64,000 nucleotides of DNA from Isoetes taiwanensis (lineage: Eukaryota; Streptophyta; Lycopodiopsida; Isoetales; Isoetaceae). The stretch covers positions 5,336,698 to 5,400,697 of the forward strand of contig JAJEKV010000051.1 of the NCBI GenBank assembly GCA_021234155.1, read 5' to 3'. The position numbers and the translations under genes were made by a program. How positions within the stretch are numbered: position 1 is the first letter of the stretch; every line of letters begins with the position of its first letter. Positions 23,547 to 35,346 of the stretch are shown here, in pieces. The notes below the pieces were generated by a model, which was not told the DNA's origin, did not search any database, and was given only the letters and a program-made list of their open reading frames with translations.

Positions 23547-25380
23547 TTACTTGCTTCTGTTTGGCATCTGACTCAATGGATGCAAGTCTGATAATGCAAA
23601 GCAACTTATCCTTACGTACAGCCTTATCTAACTGCCTGATGGTGATAGACTGCATAATAGGGTTTAAGGAGTCACCTTTAATAGTCACGCGGGCTCCGTT
23701 AGCGGCGTTGAAGGTAACTTCCCGTTTCTCGCAGTCTATATTGGCTTTTGCAGAGGCCAAGAATTCCATACCAACAATCAGATCATATTTGCCAATATCC
23801 ATTATCTCGGCACCCAAGGCAACTGGCGCACCTGGCAACTGCATCTTAAGGTTAATGCGACGGCCATGAGTGTGTCTGATCTTACCACTGGCTAAAGTAA
23901 CGGGTTTCGGTCGGGATCTCAAAGTTTCAATCCGCAATACCTGGGCCATTCTAGGAGAAGCAAAATTATGTGTACTACCCGTATCCATCAGAATTATAAA
24001 AGGTTTGCTGTCTACTTGACCTATGGTGGAAATAACGGCAGGCTGACTTTCAGCATTGTCGGTTTCAATGGCTGCAAGGATATGGGACTCACCGTGAATG
24101 TATTCGGGAGCCTCCTCCTCGACAGGTAGTGTGGACTCGAGATCGTCCCAATTGAGGTCGGCCATGGCCAGCTGTGCAGTGTGTGTGACATAAGGGCAAT
24201 TCTGCATGAAGTGCCCGGGTCGCATACACCTGTAACATGCCTTATCTCGGCGGAGCTGTTCTCGGGCCTCTTTGGGAATCGACTGTAAGAGGTTCCGAAC
24301 TTCCTTACCGACATTGTTCTGTTTGTCGGACACGTTGAAGGTGACTTTCTTTTCCTGGCGGCCATAAGAGTTCTGCTGAGAGGGCCCTGGACTTGGTGAA
24401 CGGGGTTTGTACGGTGTGGACGGGTGTGGCTGTGAGTAAGGAGCAGGACGCGGGTACTGGTTCCTTGGTGTGTCCTCCTCGAGGCTCAATGCCTTAGCCT
24501 CAGCCTCTACAACTGATTTTGGGTCTATGGCCTTAACCATTCGTTTTATTGATGGGGCCAACCCTTCAATGTAGCCCTCCACCGCCCTCTTTTCATTCAT
24601 TCCTAGCACATACAGCCTCAAGCGCATGAATTCATCAGTGTAGGCCTGAACTGTCATACCCTTCTGCTCTAACCTGTAAAAGGTCTGGATTTGTTGGCAT
24701 TTGTGCGCACGAGGCACATAATGCGACTTAAAAGCTTTGGCAAACTTCCGGAATTTGCATCTGCTTCTATCCAGATGCTTGGCTCTGGCATAGCCCTTCC
24801 ACCAAATACGGGCAGCTCCTGTAAGGTTTGTGGTGGCAACCTTTCCCGTATCCTTTTCTGTCATGCCATAGGATTTCCCAAACTCCTTCATCTCGTCCAA
24901 CCAGGACTCTGCATTCAGGCCGCCTCGAGATTTCCCATCAAACTGGGCCAATTTCCTATTTTTCCATATGCTGGTTATGGCCGTATCAACCGTCTTACGG
25001 TACTCTTTGTCCCGACGCTTTGCATGGTCACCAGATGATCCAGACGTCTGAGAGGACACAGAAGTGGCTGATGGTGAAGATGTAGCACTATCCCTTGAAG
25101 AACTTCGATGGTGTTTGGAATGGTGCTTCCTTCGTGCGGGTACAGGGCTTGGTTCAGGTGCAAGTGGCTGCTGGGGTGGTGGACTTGGCAGTAAACGGGG
25201 GTAATTCCGGCCCATTCTCCTGCATAGGCTGCGGTGGGTTGGCATTCAACACATAAGTTTGTAACTCAACTAATTGCCTCTTCATCAACATAAGTTCCTG
25301 CTCAGGTGTTAATCGACTGGCATTCGAGGGTGTTTGCCAGACGGCGTTGCGTGCACCGTCTATATTGAGTATAAAAAGGT
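23422..25380 (-). pseudogene. Chromovirus gag and aspartic protease
   Basis: Frame 23422-25245 encodes a Ser/Pro-rich N-terminal stretch, a retrotransposon gag core (AESWLDEMKEF, ARIWWKGYA, AKAFKSHYVPRAH, LYVLGMNEKRAVEGYIEGL), a zinc knuckle CYRCMRPGHFMQNC of type CX2CX4HX4C near 24200-24240, and a retropepsin with active site ILMDTGSTHNF near 23975 followed by YDLIVGMEFL. The true N-terminus probably lies further upstream: a second minus-strand frame from about 25375 to 25200 encodes LTPEQELMLMKRQLVELQTY before a one-base shift near 25200. Another shift at 23460 separates it from RT. The product is the nucleocapsid and processing enzyme of the element. Confidence 0.9.
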
Positions 25381-25621
25381 ATAAGCAGAACTACAGTGAC
25401 ATGAAGTCTCACAAAGAATGTCATTTTGGATAGTATTCAGAGAAAAAATAGATAGAAGAGTACAATAGAGAAGGCATTTATTATCAGAGTCATTAGATTG
25501 AAAATCATTACATTGAAAGTCACTTACAACTTAAAGTTATATCATACAAGGGTAGACACTTTACATTGAGCAATTCTTCAAGTCACACATAGCATAGAAA
25601 ACAAAACTGAGTGGACCAGGC
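25381..25621 (-). other. Spacer between ORF C stop and gag
   Basis: This short AT-rich spacer on the coding strand of the chromovirus has no frame with protein character. A possible splice acceptor (CTTTTTATACTCAATATAG) lies at its downstream edge near 25362-25380. Confidence 0.4.
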
Positions 25622-25783
25622 CTAGGGGTTCGCGAAAGGGTACAAGATAGAGTAGCGAACGCTTTCGCGTACAGCTCTCACTAACTTGTAGCGAGCCCAG
25701 GCCTGGATGATAACAGGTTGGTAGTCGTACATGGGGCTGATGATAAGGAGATTAAAAAGCCTCACACACACCCCAACATTTGG
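25622..25783 (-). pseudogene. ORF C of the chromovirus, C-terminal part
   Basis: This frame reads VGVCVRLFNLL, then SPMYDYQPVIIQAWARYKLV, RAVRESVRYSILYPFANP and a TAG at 25622-25624. It has strong protein character but no recognised family. It resumes the frame of 35347-35720: both junctions carry CCAAC(A)TTTGG on the plus strand, and with one copy of that site removed the codons P-K-V-G-V run through without a shift. The gap is therefore an insertion with an approximately 10-bp target duplication. The predicted intact product would be about 175 residues, of unknown function. Confidence 0.7.
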
Positions 25784-25799
25784 TCCACAGCTGAAAACA

Positions 25800-26100
25800 A
25801 CAGTAAAAACAAAATACGAGTTGTTTTTTTTGAAGATTTGAAAAAACCCTATACGTAGTTATATGGGGGTGTGGTTTTCCAAGGATATGCTGTAGTTTTT
25901 CTTAAGGATATGTAGTTTTTTTTTTAAAGAATGGGTGGTTTCTTAAGGAGGTGTAGTCTCTTATTTAAGGATGTGTTGTTTTCACAGGCAGTATGGTTTT
26001 TTGAAGGGATTTTTTTTTAAGGTGTTGTTTTTTTAGGTAGTGTTTTTTTGAGGTGTGGTTTTTTAAGGTTTTCTAAGAATCCGTGTATGACCAAATTGTC
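25800..26100 (+). repeat. T-rich degenerate array at the left end of the insertion
   Basis: Motifs such as GTAGTTTTT, GTGTGGTTTT and GTGTTGTTTT recur every 25-40 bp. Similar motifs appear in complementary orientation at 34870-35340. No gene is present. Confidence 0.6.
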
Positions 26101-26183
26101 CACATGCCATTACTGCCACAAAATGGCAGCATACAAGAGTTATATATGCTTGACACACTTCACTAGCATTTGACTTCAAACAT

Positions 26184-28125
26184 GCTACCTAGGCTCCAAC
26201 ATGCAAGGTGGCTCAGACATGCCAAGGTGTCTCCAACATGGCAACTAGGCTTCAATATGCCAAGGTGGCTCAAACATGCCACCTAGGCTCCGACATGCCA
26301 AGGTGGCTCAAACATGCCAAGGTGGCTCAAACATGACACCTAGGTCTCGGGACATGCCAAGGTGGCTCGAACATGCCAAGGTTTCTCCAACATGGCACCT
26401 AGGCTCCGACATGCCACGGTGGCTCAAACATGCCACCTAGGCTCCAACATGCCAAGGTGACTCAAACATGCCATACGAGCTCCAACATGCCACCTAAGCC
26501 CAAACATGCCAAGGTGGATCAAACATGCCATGCGAGATCCAACATGCCAAGGTGGCTCCAACATGCCACCTAGGTACAAACATGCCAAGGTGGCTGAAAC
26601 ATGCCACCTAGGCTTCAACATATGCCATGTGGGCTCCAACATGCCACCTAGACTCCAACATGCCACCTAGGCTCCAACGTGCCACCTAGTCTCCAACATG
26701 CCAAGATGGCTCAAACATGCCACCTCGACTCCAACATGCCACCCAGAATCAAACATGCCAAGGTGGCTCAAACATGCCAGCAGGCTCTAACATGCTAAGG
26801 CGGCTCAAACATGCCACGTAGGCTCCAACATGCCACCTAGGCTCCATCATGCCAAGGTGGCTCAAACATGCCACCTAGGCTCAAACATGCCAAGGTGGAT
26901 CAAACATGCCACGCAGGCTCCAACATTCCACCTAGGTTCCAACATGCCAAGGTGGCTCAAACATGCCACGCTGGTTCGAACATGCCACCTAGGCTCAAAC
27001 ATGCCATGCGCGCTCCACGATGCCACCTTGGCTCCAACATGCCAAGGTGGCTCAAACATGCCACGCTGGCTCCAACATGCCATGGTGGCTTAAACATGCC
27101 GCCTAGGCTCAAACATGCCAAGATGGCTCAAACATGCCACACGGGCTCCAACATGCCACCTAGGCTCAAACATGCCAAGGTGGCTCAAACTTGCCACGTG
27201 GCAAACAACATGCCACCTAGGCTCAAACATGCCAAGGTGGCTCAAACATGCCACGCTGGCTCCAACATGCCAAGGTGGCTCAAACATGCCATGGCTCTAA
27301 CATGCCACCTAGGCTCCAATATGCCAAGGTGGCTCCAACATGCCACCTAGGCTCCAACGTGCCACCTAGGCTACAAACATGCCAAGGTGGCTCAAACATG
27401 CCACGAGGGCTCCAACATGCCACTGGCTCCAACATCCACCTAGGCTCAAACATGCCAAGGTGGCTCAAACATGCCATGCAGGCTCCAACATGTCAACTAG
27501 GCTCAAACATGCCAAGGTGGCTCAAACATGCCACGTGGACTCCAACATGCCACCTAGGTGGCTCAAACATGCCACCTAGGCTCCAACATCCACCTAGCCT
27601 CAAACATGTCAAGGTGGCTCAAACATGTCACGTGGGCTCCAAAATGCCACCTCGGCTCCAACATGCCATAGCTCAAACATGCCACCTAGGCTCTAATATC
27701 CACCTACGCTTAAACATGCCAAGATGGCTCAAACATGCCACCTAGGCTCAAACATGCCAAGGTGGCTCAAACATGCCACATGGACTCCAACATGCCAAGG
27801 TGGCTCAAACATGCCACGTGGGCTCCAACATGCCACCTGGGCTCCAACATGCCACTTAGGCTTCAACATGCGAAGGTGGCTCAAACATGCCACCCATGTC
27901 AAACATGCTAAGGTGGCTCAAACATGCCAAGGTGGCTCAAACATGCCCGCGGGCTCCAACACGCCAAGATGGCTCAAATATGCCACCTAGGCTCAAACAT
28001 GCCAGGGTGGTTGAAACATGCCATGTGGGCTCCAACATGCCACCAAGGCTCCAACATGCCAAGGTGCCTCAGGCATGCCACCTAGGCACCAATATGCCAC
28101 CTAGGCACTCCAAGCGGTGACATGG
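26184..28125 (+). repeat. 19-bp minisatellite, about 100 units
   Basis: The unit alternates between CAAACATGCCAAGGTGGCT and CAAACATGCCACCTAGGCT, both 19 bp, with variants and occasional deletions. Because 19 is not a multiple of three, all frames cycle with a 57-base period and give repetitive peptides every 19 residues. These are not genes. Confidence 0.95.
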
Positions 28126-28590
28126 CATGCCAACTAAGCAAGGCCAAGTTTTGACTAGGCCAAAAATGAAAAGATGTCCATCTTTGGTCCTTTCATTGGG
28201 TGATGTTGGCAAATTTTGGTTGACATGGCTAGATGGTGGTGATGTGGACATGATGACTAGGACTTTATGCAAGAAATATGATAACCTTTAAAAATTTTGG
28301 CAGAGGAGTTTGGCAAGGGATAGAATAGAGGGATCTTGAAGAACTTAAACGCTGACACCCTTCCCCAAATCGAACCAGGCCAGGACTTTGCCCTCACCAG
28401 AGGGGAGAGGTCAGACCCCAGGAGACGGACCTCAAAAAGGTTGCGGAGGTAGCCTTTCCTGCCAACGATCCTCCGGGAAGGCAAATGCCAATGCCCCGCC
28501 TCCTGGAGCTCGGTTTCCCTATCCGACTATTGAATCCACCATTCAAGTAACACACAGGGTTTCGGAGACCATATCCTAATCAGATTCGAC
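28126..28590 (+). repeat. Left inner arm of the foldback element
   Basis: This is the reverse complement of about 28920-29450. Shared landmarks include GGCCAAGTTTTGACTAGGCC, AGGACTTTATGCAAG and GGATAGAATAGAGGGATCTT. It carries about 100 bp (28380-28490) missing from the right arm. A diverged partial copy lies near 31375-31610. Confidence 0.85.
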
Positions 28591-28919
28591 CAGGATCTTG
28601 CACAATGTCATCACGTAGAGGGAGGGTGTTGATGCCAGAAGATGGACCCTTAAAACCTTTCAAAAGCAGTTCATCCCAAAGGTTTTCTCCCAAAGGCCCT
28701 TGGCCACGGACAGACAACTCTCCCACTCCGAAATTGTAAACTGACCCTGCCAATGGACTCAAAACATCGATATTACCCTCGGGACCAAGGTTTGTGGGCA
28801 GAGGACCACCCTTTCTCCAAGAAGCGCCAAAGTAGCTCATGTCCAATACGTTCCTAGTCAATTGGCATAAGAGATGGCTGCAGAATATTGTCATGTAGAG
28901 GGTTCGTGTTTCTTTCGTT
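28591..28919. other. Unique centre of the foldback element
   Basis: This is the single-copy spacer between the inverted arms. A minus-strand frame (28580-28894) contains NFGVGELSVRGQGPLGENLW and NTLPLRDDIVQDPGRI, which could be a captured gene fragment. I do not recognise it, and it could be chance. Related GTCATCACGTAGAGGG and GTCATGTAGAGGG phrases lie at its two edges. Confidence 0.4.
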
Positions 28920-29449
28920 GCAAAAAATGACCATATAACTTGGCCCCTAGGGTAATGTCACTATTCCGGATGACATGGCGAAGTCGAATCTCCATTTCGG
29001 AGCCTTTGTACTGCTCGAACGACAAAACACTTGGGTTTCTACATGGTCGAGCAGGACGCTTCACGGCTTGATAAGTTTCTCCGGACGGATCTTGGATTTT
29101 TTTGAACCTGCTCGAAGCAGGTTACTTGAACGGTGGATTCAACAGTCGGATAGAGAAATTGAGCTCCGAGAGGAAGCCGCGCAAAGTTCTGGCCTGGTTC
29201 GATTTGGGGAAGGGTGTCAGCGCAAGATCCCTCTATTCTATCCATTGCCAAACTCCTCTACCAAAAATTCCAAAGGTTATCATATTCCTTGCATAAAGTC
29301 CTAGTCATCATGTCTATGTCACCATCATCTAGCCATGTCACCCAAAATTTGCCAACATCGCCCAATGAAAAGACCAAAGATGGACATCTTTTCATTTTTG
29401 GCCTAGTCAAAACTTGGCCTTGCTTACTTGGCATGCCACATCACCATTT
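28920..29449 (-). repeat. Right inner arm of the foldback element
   Basis: This is the inverted counterpart of 28126-28590, with the same landmarks in reverse complement, including AAGATCCCTCTATTCTATCC near 29222-29241 and GGCCTAGTCAAAACTTGGCC near 29400-29419. Confidence 0.85.
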
Positions 29450-29745
29450 GGAGTGCCTAGATGGCATGCTTGAGCCTAGGTGGCATGCTTGAGCCACCTT
29501 GGCATGTTGGAGCCTAGGTGGCATGTTAGAGCCTCGGGTGGCATGTTTGAGCCACCTTGGCATGTTGGAGCCCACATGGCATCTTGGAGCCCACGTGGTA
29601 TGTTTGAGCCACCTTGGCATGTTGGAGCCCACGTGGCATGTTTGAGCCACCTTGACATGTTTGAGCCATCTTGTCATGTTGGAGCCTAGGTGGCATGTTT
29701 GAGCCCCGTTGGCATGTTGGAGCGACCTTGGCTCCAACATGAGGA
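29450..29745 (-). repeat. 19-bp minisatellite, inverted short arm
   Basis: About 15 units of the complement of the left array (GCATGTTTGAGCC and GAGCCTAGGTGG phrases). It ends near 29745, where a palindromic GAGCGACCTTGGCTCC junction appears. Confidence 0.9.
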
Positions 29746-30189
29746 GCCTCATCCCCATACCAAGTTGTAAACATGAGAGAACTCGTAACTATACCAAGCT
29801 TGCATCGCAAACTAGCCTTAATAAAGCATGCCCCTTAGCTATACACCGCAACCAATAAGGCCGGGTACCATGATAAATAATAATAAAATAGGATATAGCT
29901 AAGCACACAATGGGGGGAGTCATACATGCACCATGGAAAATACATAATATCATACAAGGGTCCCCAAAAAAAGAGGACACAAATGGCTCTCCCCTCCTTA
30001 ATCAAGTCGAAGTTTGAGTCGAAACATACCTATAGTAAGAACATGACCACTAACATGGGGGGACTCGTACCTCCATCAAGTGTGAAATACGTGACAAAGG
30101 GTAGGAACCCTTGACCGTCTAGCCTTGGGGCATGCCCCTTAGCTATATGCCACAACCAATAATGTTGGACATTATGCTATAAAAGAAAG
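29746..30189. other. Spacer with diverged duplicate phrases, no gene
   Basis: Phrases such as GCATGCCCCTTAGCTATA with a following CCGCAACCAATAA or CCACAACCAATAA occur near 29827 and near 30130, so this stretch is itself an old duplication. No coding frame is recognised. Confidence 0.5.
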
Positions 30190-30730
30190 AAGAAGGTACC
30201 TAAGTATCAAACACAAGGAGGGACTAATACCCCCACCATGTGAAAAAACACATCTATCGTAGAGCTTAAATAATCTCGAATGGCACAACCCTAAGAACAC
30301 CATCCCTCCCTCTAGATGAGACCAAGAAAGTACCTAAGTATCAGACACAAGGAGGGACTAATAACCCCACCATGTGAAAAAACACATCTATCATAGAGCT
30401 TAAATAATCTCGAATGGCATGACCCTAAGAACACCATCCCTCCCTCTAGATGAGACCAAGAAAGTACCTAAGTATCAGACACAAGGAGGGAACTAATAAC
30501 CCCACCATGTGAAAAAACACATCTATCATAGAGCTTAAATAATCTCGAATGGCACAGCCCTAAGAACACCATCCCTCCCTCTAGATGAGACCAAGAAAGT
30601 ACCTAAGTATCAGACACAAGGAGGGACTAATAACCCCACCATGTGAAAAAACACATCTATCATAGAGCTTAAATAATCTCGAATGGCACACTAAGAACAC
30701 CATCCCTCCTTCTAGATGAGACCAAGCGAA
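30190..30730 (+). repeat. 135-136-bp tandem repeat, four copies
   Basis: CCATCCCTCCCTCTAGATGAG recurs at about 30301, 30436, 30572 and 30703, with CACCATGTGAAAAAACACATC in each unit. Units differ by a few bases or short deletions. No gene is present. Confidence 0.9.
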
Positions 30731-32234
30731 CCTCATCTCCAAATAGACATACAAGCAAACGAGGGGGACTCATGCATCCAACATGAGCTCAATACAATAT
30801 GAGAATTCGAACTCTTGATCTCACATCCCAGGAAGAAACTCTAAACTTAACATCGTGACCATGAGAGCTAAGCTCAACAACCATAAATGAATATCTTCCC
30901 ATAGGAAATATCACCAACATAAGGAAGGCTCTTACTTTGCTACTTATTGAAATCAGTGTGAATCAACTCCATACAACATCAGATATTGAAACTACAGTAA
31001 TAGATTTATTGGCATAGGGTGTTCTTGAGCAGTAGCAAGAAATACCTTGGCTACATCATCAAGTTTTTGTGATTTGAGTTGTGTGATATTATACCTAAAC
31101 TTTAGGTGCTTATAGTACTTGGCTTATAGTACTAGAAGGAAGCAAATTAATGTACTGTCAAATCCCAATGGCATTTATGGACTTTTCAAAAAAAGGATTC
31201 AAGGCAAATGCAACTTATATAAGAAATAGTTGACATATGCCAATGACTTAGCAAATTGTTGTGATGACATGGCAAAAGTGGCATGATGATTTGGCAAAGT
31301 GTTATTCTTGCAATTTCTACAAGATAAGTGGAAGAAATAAAAATTTACAAAAGTTGACACGAAATATGATGACATGGCACTCCAAGTAGGTGACATGTCA
31401 TGCAAAGTAAGCAAGGGCAAACAAGAATGAAGTACAATCTTGGTCTTTCATGGGGTGGTGTGGCAATGTTTGGGCGATATATCAAGATAAGATGATGTGA
31501 ACATGATGACTAAGCATTTTTACAAGAAATATGACAACTTTTAACGTTTCATAAAGGAATTGGCAAGGGAATTTAGGGGCACTAAGAAAAACCTCTTATC
31601 TCACTAAAAAACCCCTTTTCAAAAAATTGGCCTAGTCATTTTCTATCTAAAGTGCATAAAATGCTTGGTCATCATGTGACATGTCACACCATCCAAAAAA
31701 ATGCCATGTCACCATGGAGAAATATGTTTTTTAAAAAGTTGTCAATTTGTCTATGCACATTCTTCATTTTTCTACACCTTCATATTTTGCCATCTCATCA
31801 CTCATCTTTGCCACCTCATCATACTCATGCCATGTCATCACCCATTGCATATAGTCACTTTCTCCCAAAAAAAAAGTTTGCTTGCTCTTTTTTATGCCAC
31901 CTCATTATTTCTAGTGCCATATCATTGCCATGTCACCTTGTGTGCCACTATTCCACTGCACCAACGAAGCAGATTTTAACAACCTCCCCAAACCTAAGGC
32001 AACGTTGGATTCGACCAGGAATTGGGCACCATGTCATCACGTTTGGGTTTTTTTTTTTTTTTTTGGGGGGGGGCATTAACATATGACCTTATGGAATATC
32101 AAAACCTATAGGTTATGCTAAAAGAAGCTATTACCTTAAGCATGACATCTCAGTGTATCCAAAACTCAAAGCATGTAGAATTGAAGTGTAGTTGAAAATT
32201 TGACTAGATGCCATAAGGTTTCCACTACACGTTT
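30731..32234. other. Non-coding stretch with a diverged foldback-arm copy
   Basis: Bases 31375-31610 resemble the inner foldback arm (ACATGATGACTAAGC, ACAAGAAATATGACAAC and GGCAAGGGAAT phrases against 28245-28320) with strong divergence. GGATTCGACCAGGAATTGGG near 32007 echoes the arm/centre boundary near 28580, and a T/G-run follows at 32050-32070. Nothing else is recognisable. Confidence 0.5.
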
Positions 32235-32360
32235 TTCATCCGTTTTTTAAAGGTTGAGAAGGGTTTTTAATATTCTAGGTAGTTTCAAAGGTTTATTTTT
32301 GGAAAGTCCATGCGTGTCACATGGGCTTCCTTTTTGACCAAACATTTTTCTTGCAGTGCG
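32235..32360. repeat. Dispersed repeat, copy B (other copy at 515-660)
   Basis: It shares AAAGGTTTATTTT and GTCCATGCGTGTCACATGGG with the copy near 515-660 in the same orientation. It belongs to an interspersed family. Confidence 0.6.
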
Positions 32361-32565
32361 ACGTTGATAACTGAGATTCCATGGCCAGAGGGGGCTTTGT
32401 TGAAGAGGAGCGATGGCGGTGAATTTGTTCTCTATAGGTTTTGGCAAATTCAATGCTAGAAAAATTAGTTTGAAAAACAAAATGAGCGATAAACATTCAA
32501 GAACTTGAATTCAAATTATCCCGCCCTCCCATGCAACAGGCGGGATAAATTTGAAATGCATTGTC

Positions 32566-33160
32566 GTAATGCACACCTAGGCAGAATTACTGCATTTTTC
32601 TGCTGATTTTATACCCCGCAATTCTCTCTCCGCCTGTGTACAGCGGCGCCGCCAGTATTTTGTGGCTATGGCGGATCAGAATACTGTGGCTATGGCGGAT
32701 CAGCTCTCCTGGCGACCCTTCCTTCACATCTCTTCTTCTGAAGCCAGCATAGCTAAGGAGAGCAAATCAAAGTGATGCACTCTTGCCGGATGTTTGAAGT
32801 AGAGCAGTTTGAATAGCAGAGAGCCAGAGGCAGAGGGTTTTTATAAGGCGAACAGAGCTTTCTTCTTTCTTGCCAGCGATCGGCATCGCCATAGCTGTTC
32901 TTGGTCGGTCTTCCAGGGTTGAGAAGGGATTCCATTTTCTTCGCTTTTTGGCTATGGCGGATTCAGAGCTTTCAATGTCTCCGGTGGTCCGTCTTTTGAA
33001 GCGCCTCCGATCCGCCGATCGCCTTGGAAAGCTTGGCCGTTCCGACGATGAAATTGATCCATAGCCGTTCAAGGGAAAAATGCCATAGCTGTTCTGGTCC
33101 TCTGTTCTCCTCCGTTCAGCAAATTTTTTCTTTTCGTAATTCTGCCTAGGTGTGCATTAC
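32566..33160. mobile_element. 595-bp MITE with perfect 25-bp terminal inverted repeats
   Basis: Bases 32566-32590 (GTAATGCACACCTAGGC and eight more) are the exact reverse complement of 33136-33160. The interior holds a directly repeated TGTGGCTATGGCGGATCAG near 32660-32710 and a variant at 32944. A plus-strand mini-frame from the ATG near 32954 (MADSELSMSPVV, stop at 33064) is present. I see no matching target-site duplication. It could be a non-autonomous DNA transposon that captured gene sequence. Confidence 0.75.
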
Positions 33161-33163
33161 GTA

Positions 33164-33316
33164 AGGGAAAGTTCTATGTCTTGGAATATTCCCTCGGGAA
33201 TATTCGGCTGGCCGCCCGGACTTCGGGCGCTTGTGGTTTCGGGCTTGGGCCGCCTCGTCTGGCGGCTCCGCCTCGAGAAATTCCCTCGTGGAATTTCCTC
33301 GACTAGAACTTTCCCT
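33164..33316. mobile_element. 153-bp GC-rich foldback MITE
   Basis: AGGGAAAGTTCT at 33164-33175 is the exact reverse complement of 33305-33316. Inside are further palindromes: GGAATATTCCCTCGGGAATATTC-type near 33182, GCCGCCCGGACTTCGGGCG-type near 33210, and a GAAATTCC...GGAATTTC pair near 33277. It lies directly beside the 595-bp MITE. Confidence 0.65.
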
Positions 33317-34869
33317 AGTACTTTATTCTTCAAACCCTTATTCGAAACCCTATTCTTCATGTTGAAACCCTATTCTCCACGTCCACTCCAGCGTCCAACT
33401 CCGACCTCTTGGCGGATCCAACTCCGGCCTCCTGATACCAGCGGCTCCCCTGTCGGAAAAAGATCTGGCTTTGGATACAAGATGAAGATTCCGGTATCTC
33501 CCTGTCCCGTTTGTATAACTCTGTTCCAATCCATCTTCTTTCAGCCATTTCTATTTGTATAACTCTGGGCAAATATGCTAAATGCCTGATCTTCAGGACG
33601 GATCTGCCTTTTCCTCCAGTAAAGATCTTGGCTTCTAAGATTATTCCATAAACCTGCAGGATTTAGCTCGATGGAGGTTGAGGTAATCTGGCTCTGCTAG
33701 TTCACAAAAGCCTGAGCTAGAGATTGACGTATAAAACAGGTGTAAAGAACTGAGCTACTGCAGTGTACACGGGATCAAACATCCAGAAAATACATATGAA
33801 CAAAACACTGTTCATTTGAATTCGTCACTGTTCATAGACCATTCTCCATGTGCTGTCTTTGCAAAAGCTGAGCGTCCAGACTGCAGCTACATTTCTGTAA
33901 GTATTTGTTATTTGCTTGAGGATGTGGGACCTCTGCCTGGAACTCAGTTGTCTTATTTATTTTTAGCTCCATATAAAGCATAGATCTATTATTATCAGTA
34001 TAATATTGTTTTTGCAGGTTGTGCTTATGCAGGTTTTGGTAGGCTTCTGTAGGTTGGAATCTTTGTAGCATAGTTGGGCCTGCAAGGATTGTCTAAATAA
34101 TCTCTAACACCCAAACAGGTACTCTGTTTTCCAGTTTTTTATTTATCTTTTTTGCGCTATTTTTCTAACCCGAGTTTGTTTTTGTTTTGTTACAGCTGTT
34201 GTATCTTGTTGAATCTTTTAAATCCCAACTATAGAATAGATAAACGTGTTGGCAGCGCCACTGGATCTCAGATAGCCCTTCCCTGGTATCAGATTTATCT
34301 CTTTATGCTATATTTTCTGCACCCTAATGTTGTAAAGGTTACACAATAGTGGTAAGGTTACACGACAGCAGTTGCTGGCAGTTTATTTTTTTTTCTAATC
34401 TTCTCTCTGCTATCAAAGAGACGATCTGGCAGTTAAAGATGGAACAAAGATGATCTGACAGGTAAAGACGGAAGGGAGAAGTGATCGATTTTAGCAAGCT
34501 GAAAATATTAAGTAATGTGTCACTATGACGACATCCTCCAGAAGTTGAATGCAATTCCGAGAACAATATGACCCACATTACCTGTTTTACCGTCAATTTC
34601 ATGGAGATCCGCCACAAAAATGCATGTGGCTGGGTTGCAAACTTGCAAGCATGCAGAAAATGTTTACTTTTCATTCAATAATACCAAGAATGATCATCTT
34701 ATTTTTCTCAATGCCTTTGTTTACAATCAAGAATTCAAAATATTTAAAATGTACAAAGTTGTATAGGAAATAAAATATGAATGTATTGACTATTCAATAA
34801 CATGTTAACCTATGGTTATTAATTTTTCTACAGTTATTACCCTTTCTTGATGACAACTGAAAACAACGT
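33317..34869. other. No gene recognised
   Basis: AT-rich sequence with short open frames of no protein character. No repeat beyond simple runs is apparent by eye. Confidence 0.5.
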
Positions 34870-35340
34870 TGTTCTTAAGTTTTATATATTTGTTGTTTTG
34901 TTTAAATTCACACATTGTTTAAAACTACACTAGAAAAAAAAACGTGTTATTATATAAAAAAAACAATGCATGGTTGCACTTCAAACAATGAAAACAACAC
35001 GTGGACATATGAAGGAAACCCATGCTAAAAAGTCTTACAAATGAAGACCATGCATTGTTTTTATGTGAATACCACACCTAAAAATCATGTGCAGTTTTTG
35101 TTTTTGAGCAAAAATCACACATAGAATTTACATGTTGTTTTTCTTGAGAACCATGGCAAAAACTACACATAAAAATTACGGGTCGTTTTTTGTCTAAAAA
35201 CCACGCATGAAAACTACACGTTCTTTTTGTGTGAGAAACTGCACTAAAAAACTACACATTGTTTCTAGCATTTTCGGAACATTACTATGGGTGATTTTTA
35301 AGTGTTGTTTTTTTGTAAAAAAGACAGCAAAAAACAACAC
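34870..35340 (-). repeat. A-rich degenerate array at the right end of the insertion
   Basis: AAAACTACAC, AAACCACGCATG and AAAATCACACATAG motifs recur every 30-45 bp. Read on the minus strand they are the same GTGTAGTTTT class as the left array, giving the insertion imperfect inverted ends. Confidence 0.6.
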
Positions 35341-35346
35341 ATAGAG

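Larger units (their letters stand above)
26184..29745. mobile_element. Foldback element with minisatellite arms
   Basis: Two long inverted arms surround a centre near 28600-28910. The inner arm sequence 28075-28590 is the reverse complement of about 28920-29470 over roughly 400-500 bp with modest divergence and small indels. Outside each inner arm lies the same 19-bp minisatellite in opposite orientation: about 1.95 kb on the left (26184-28125) but only about 0.3 kb on the right (29450-29745). Long inverted arms made partly of tandem repeats with unequal length are the hallmark of foldback transposons. The centre has no recognised transposase. Confidence 0.75.
25784..35346. mobile_element. 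9.56-kb composite insertion inside ORF C (foldback/MULE-like candidate)
   Basis: Both edges carry CCAACATTTGG (left, 25773-25783) and CCAACTTTGG (right, 35347-35356), an approximately 10-bp duplication differing by one base. That length suits Mutator-like or foldback elements. The ends hold T-rich arrays in opposite orientations (25800-26100, and as complement 34870-35340) built around GTGTAGTTTTT-type motifs, an imperfect terminal inversion. Inside are a foldback element with minisatellite arms, a 136-bp tandem array, dispersed repeats and two MITEs. No transposase is recognised, so it is non-autonomous or itself a stack of insertions. Confidence 0.65.

Noticed and set aside
26184..29745. 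Many open frames of 60-165 codons with MPRWLKHA or GMFEPRWHV repeats
   Set aside because: They are translations of a 19-bp minisatellite in all frames; the 19-residue period follows from three units per 57 bases.
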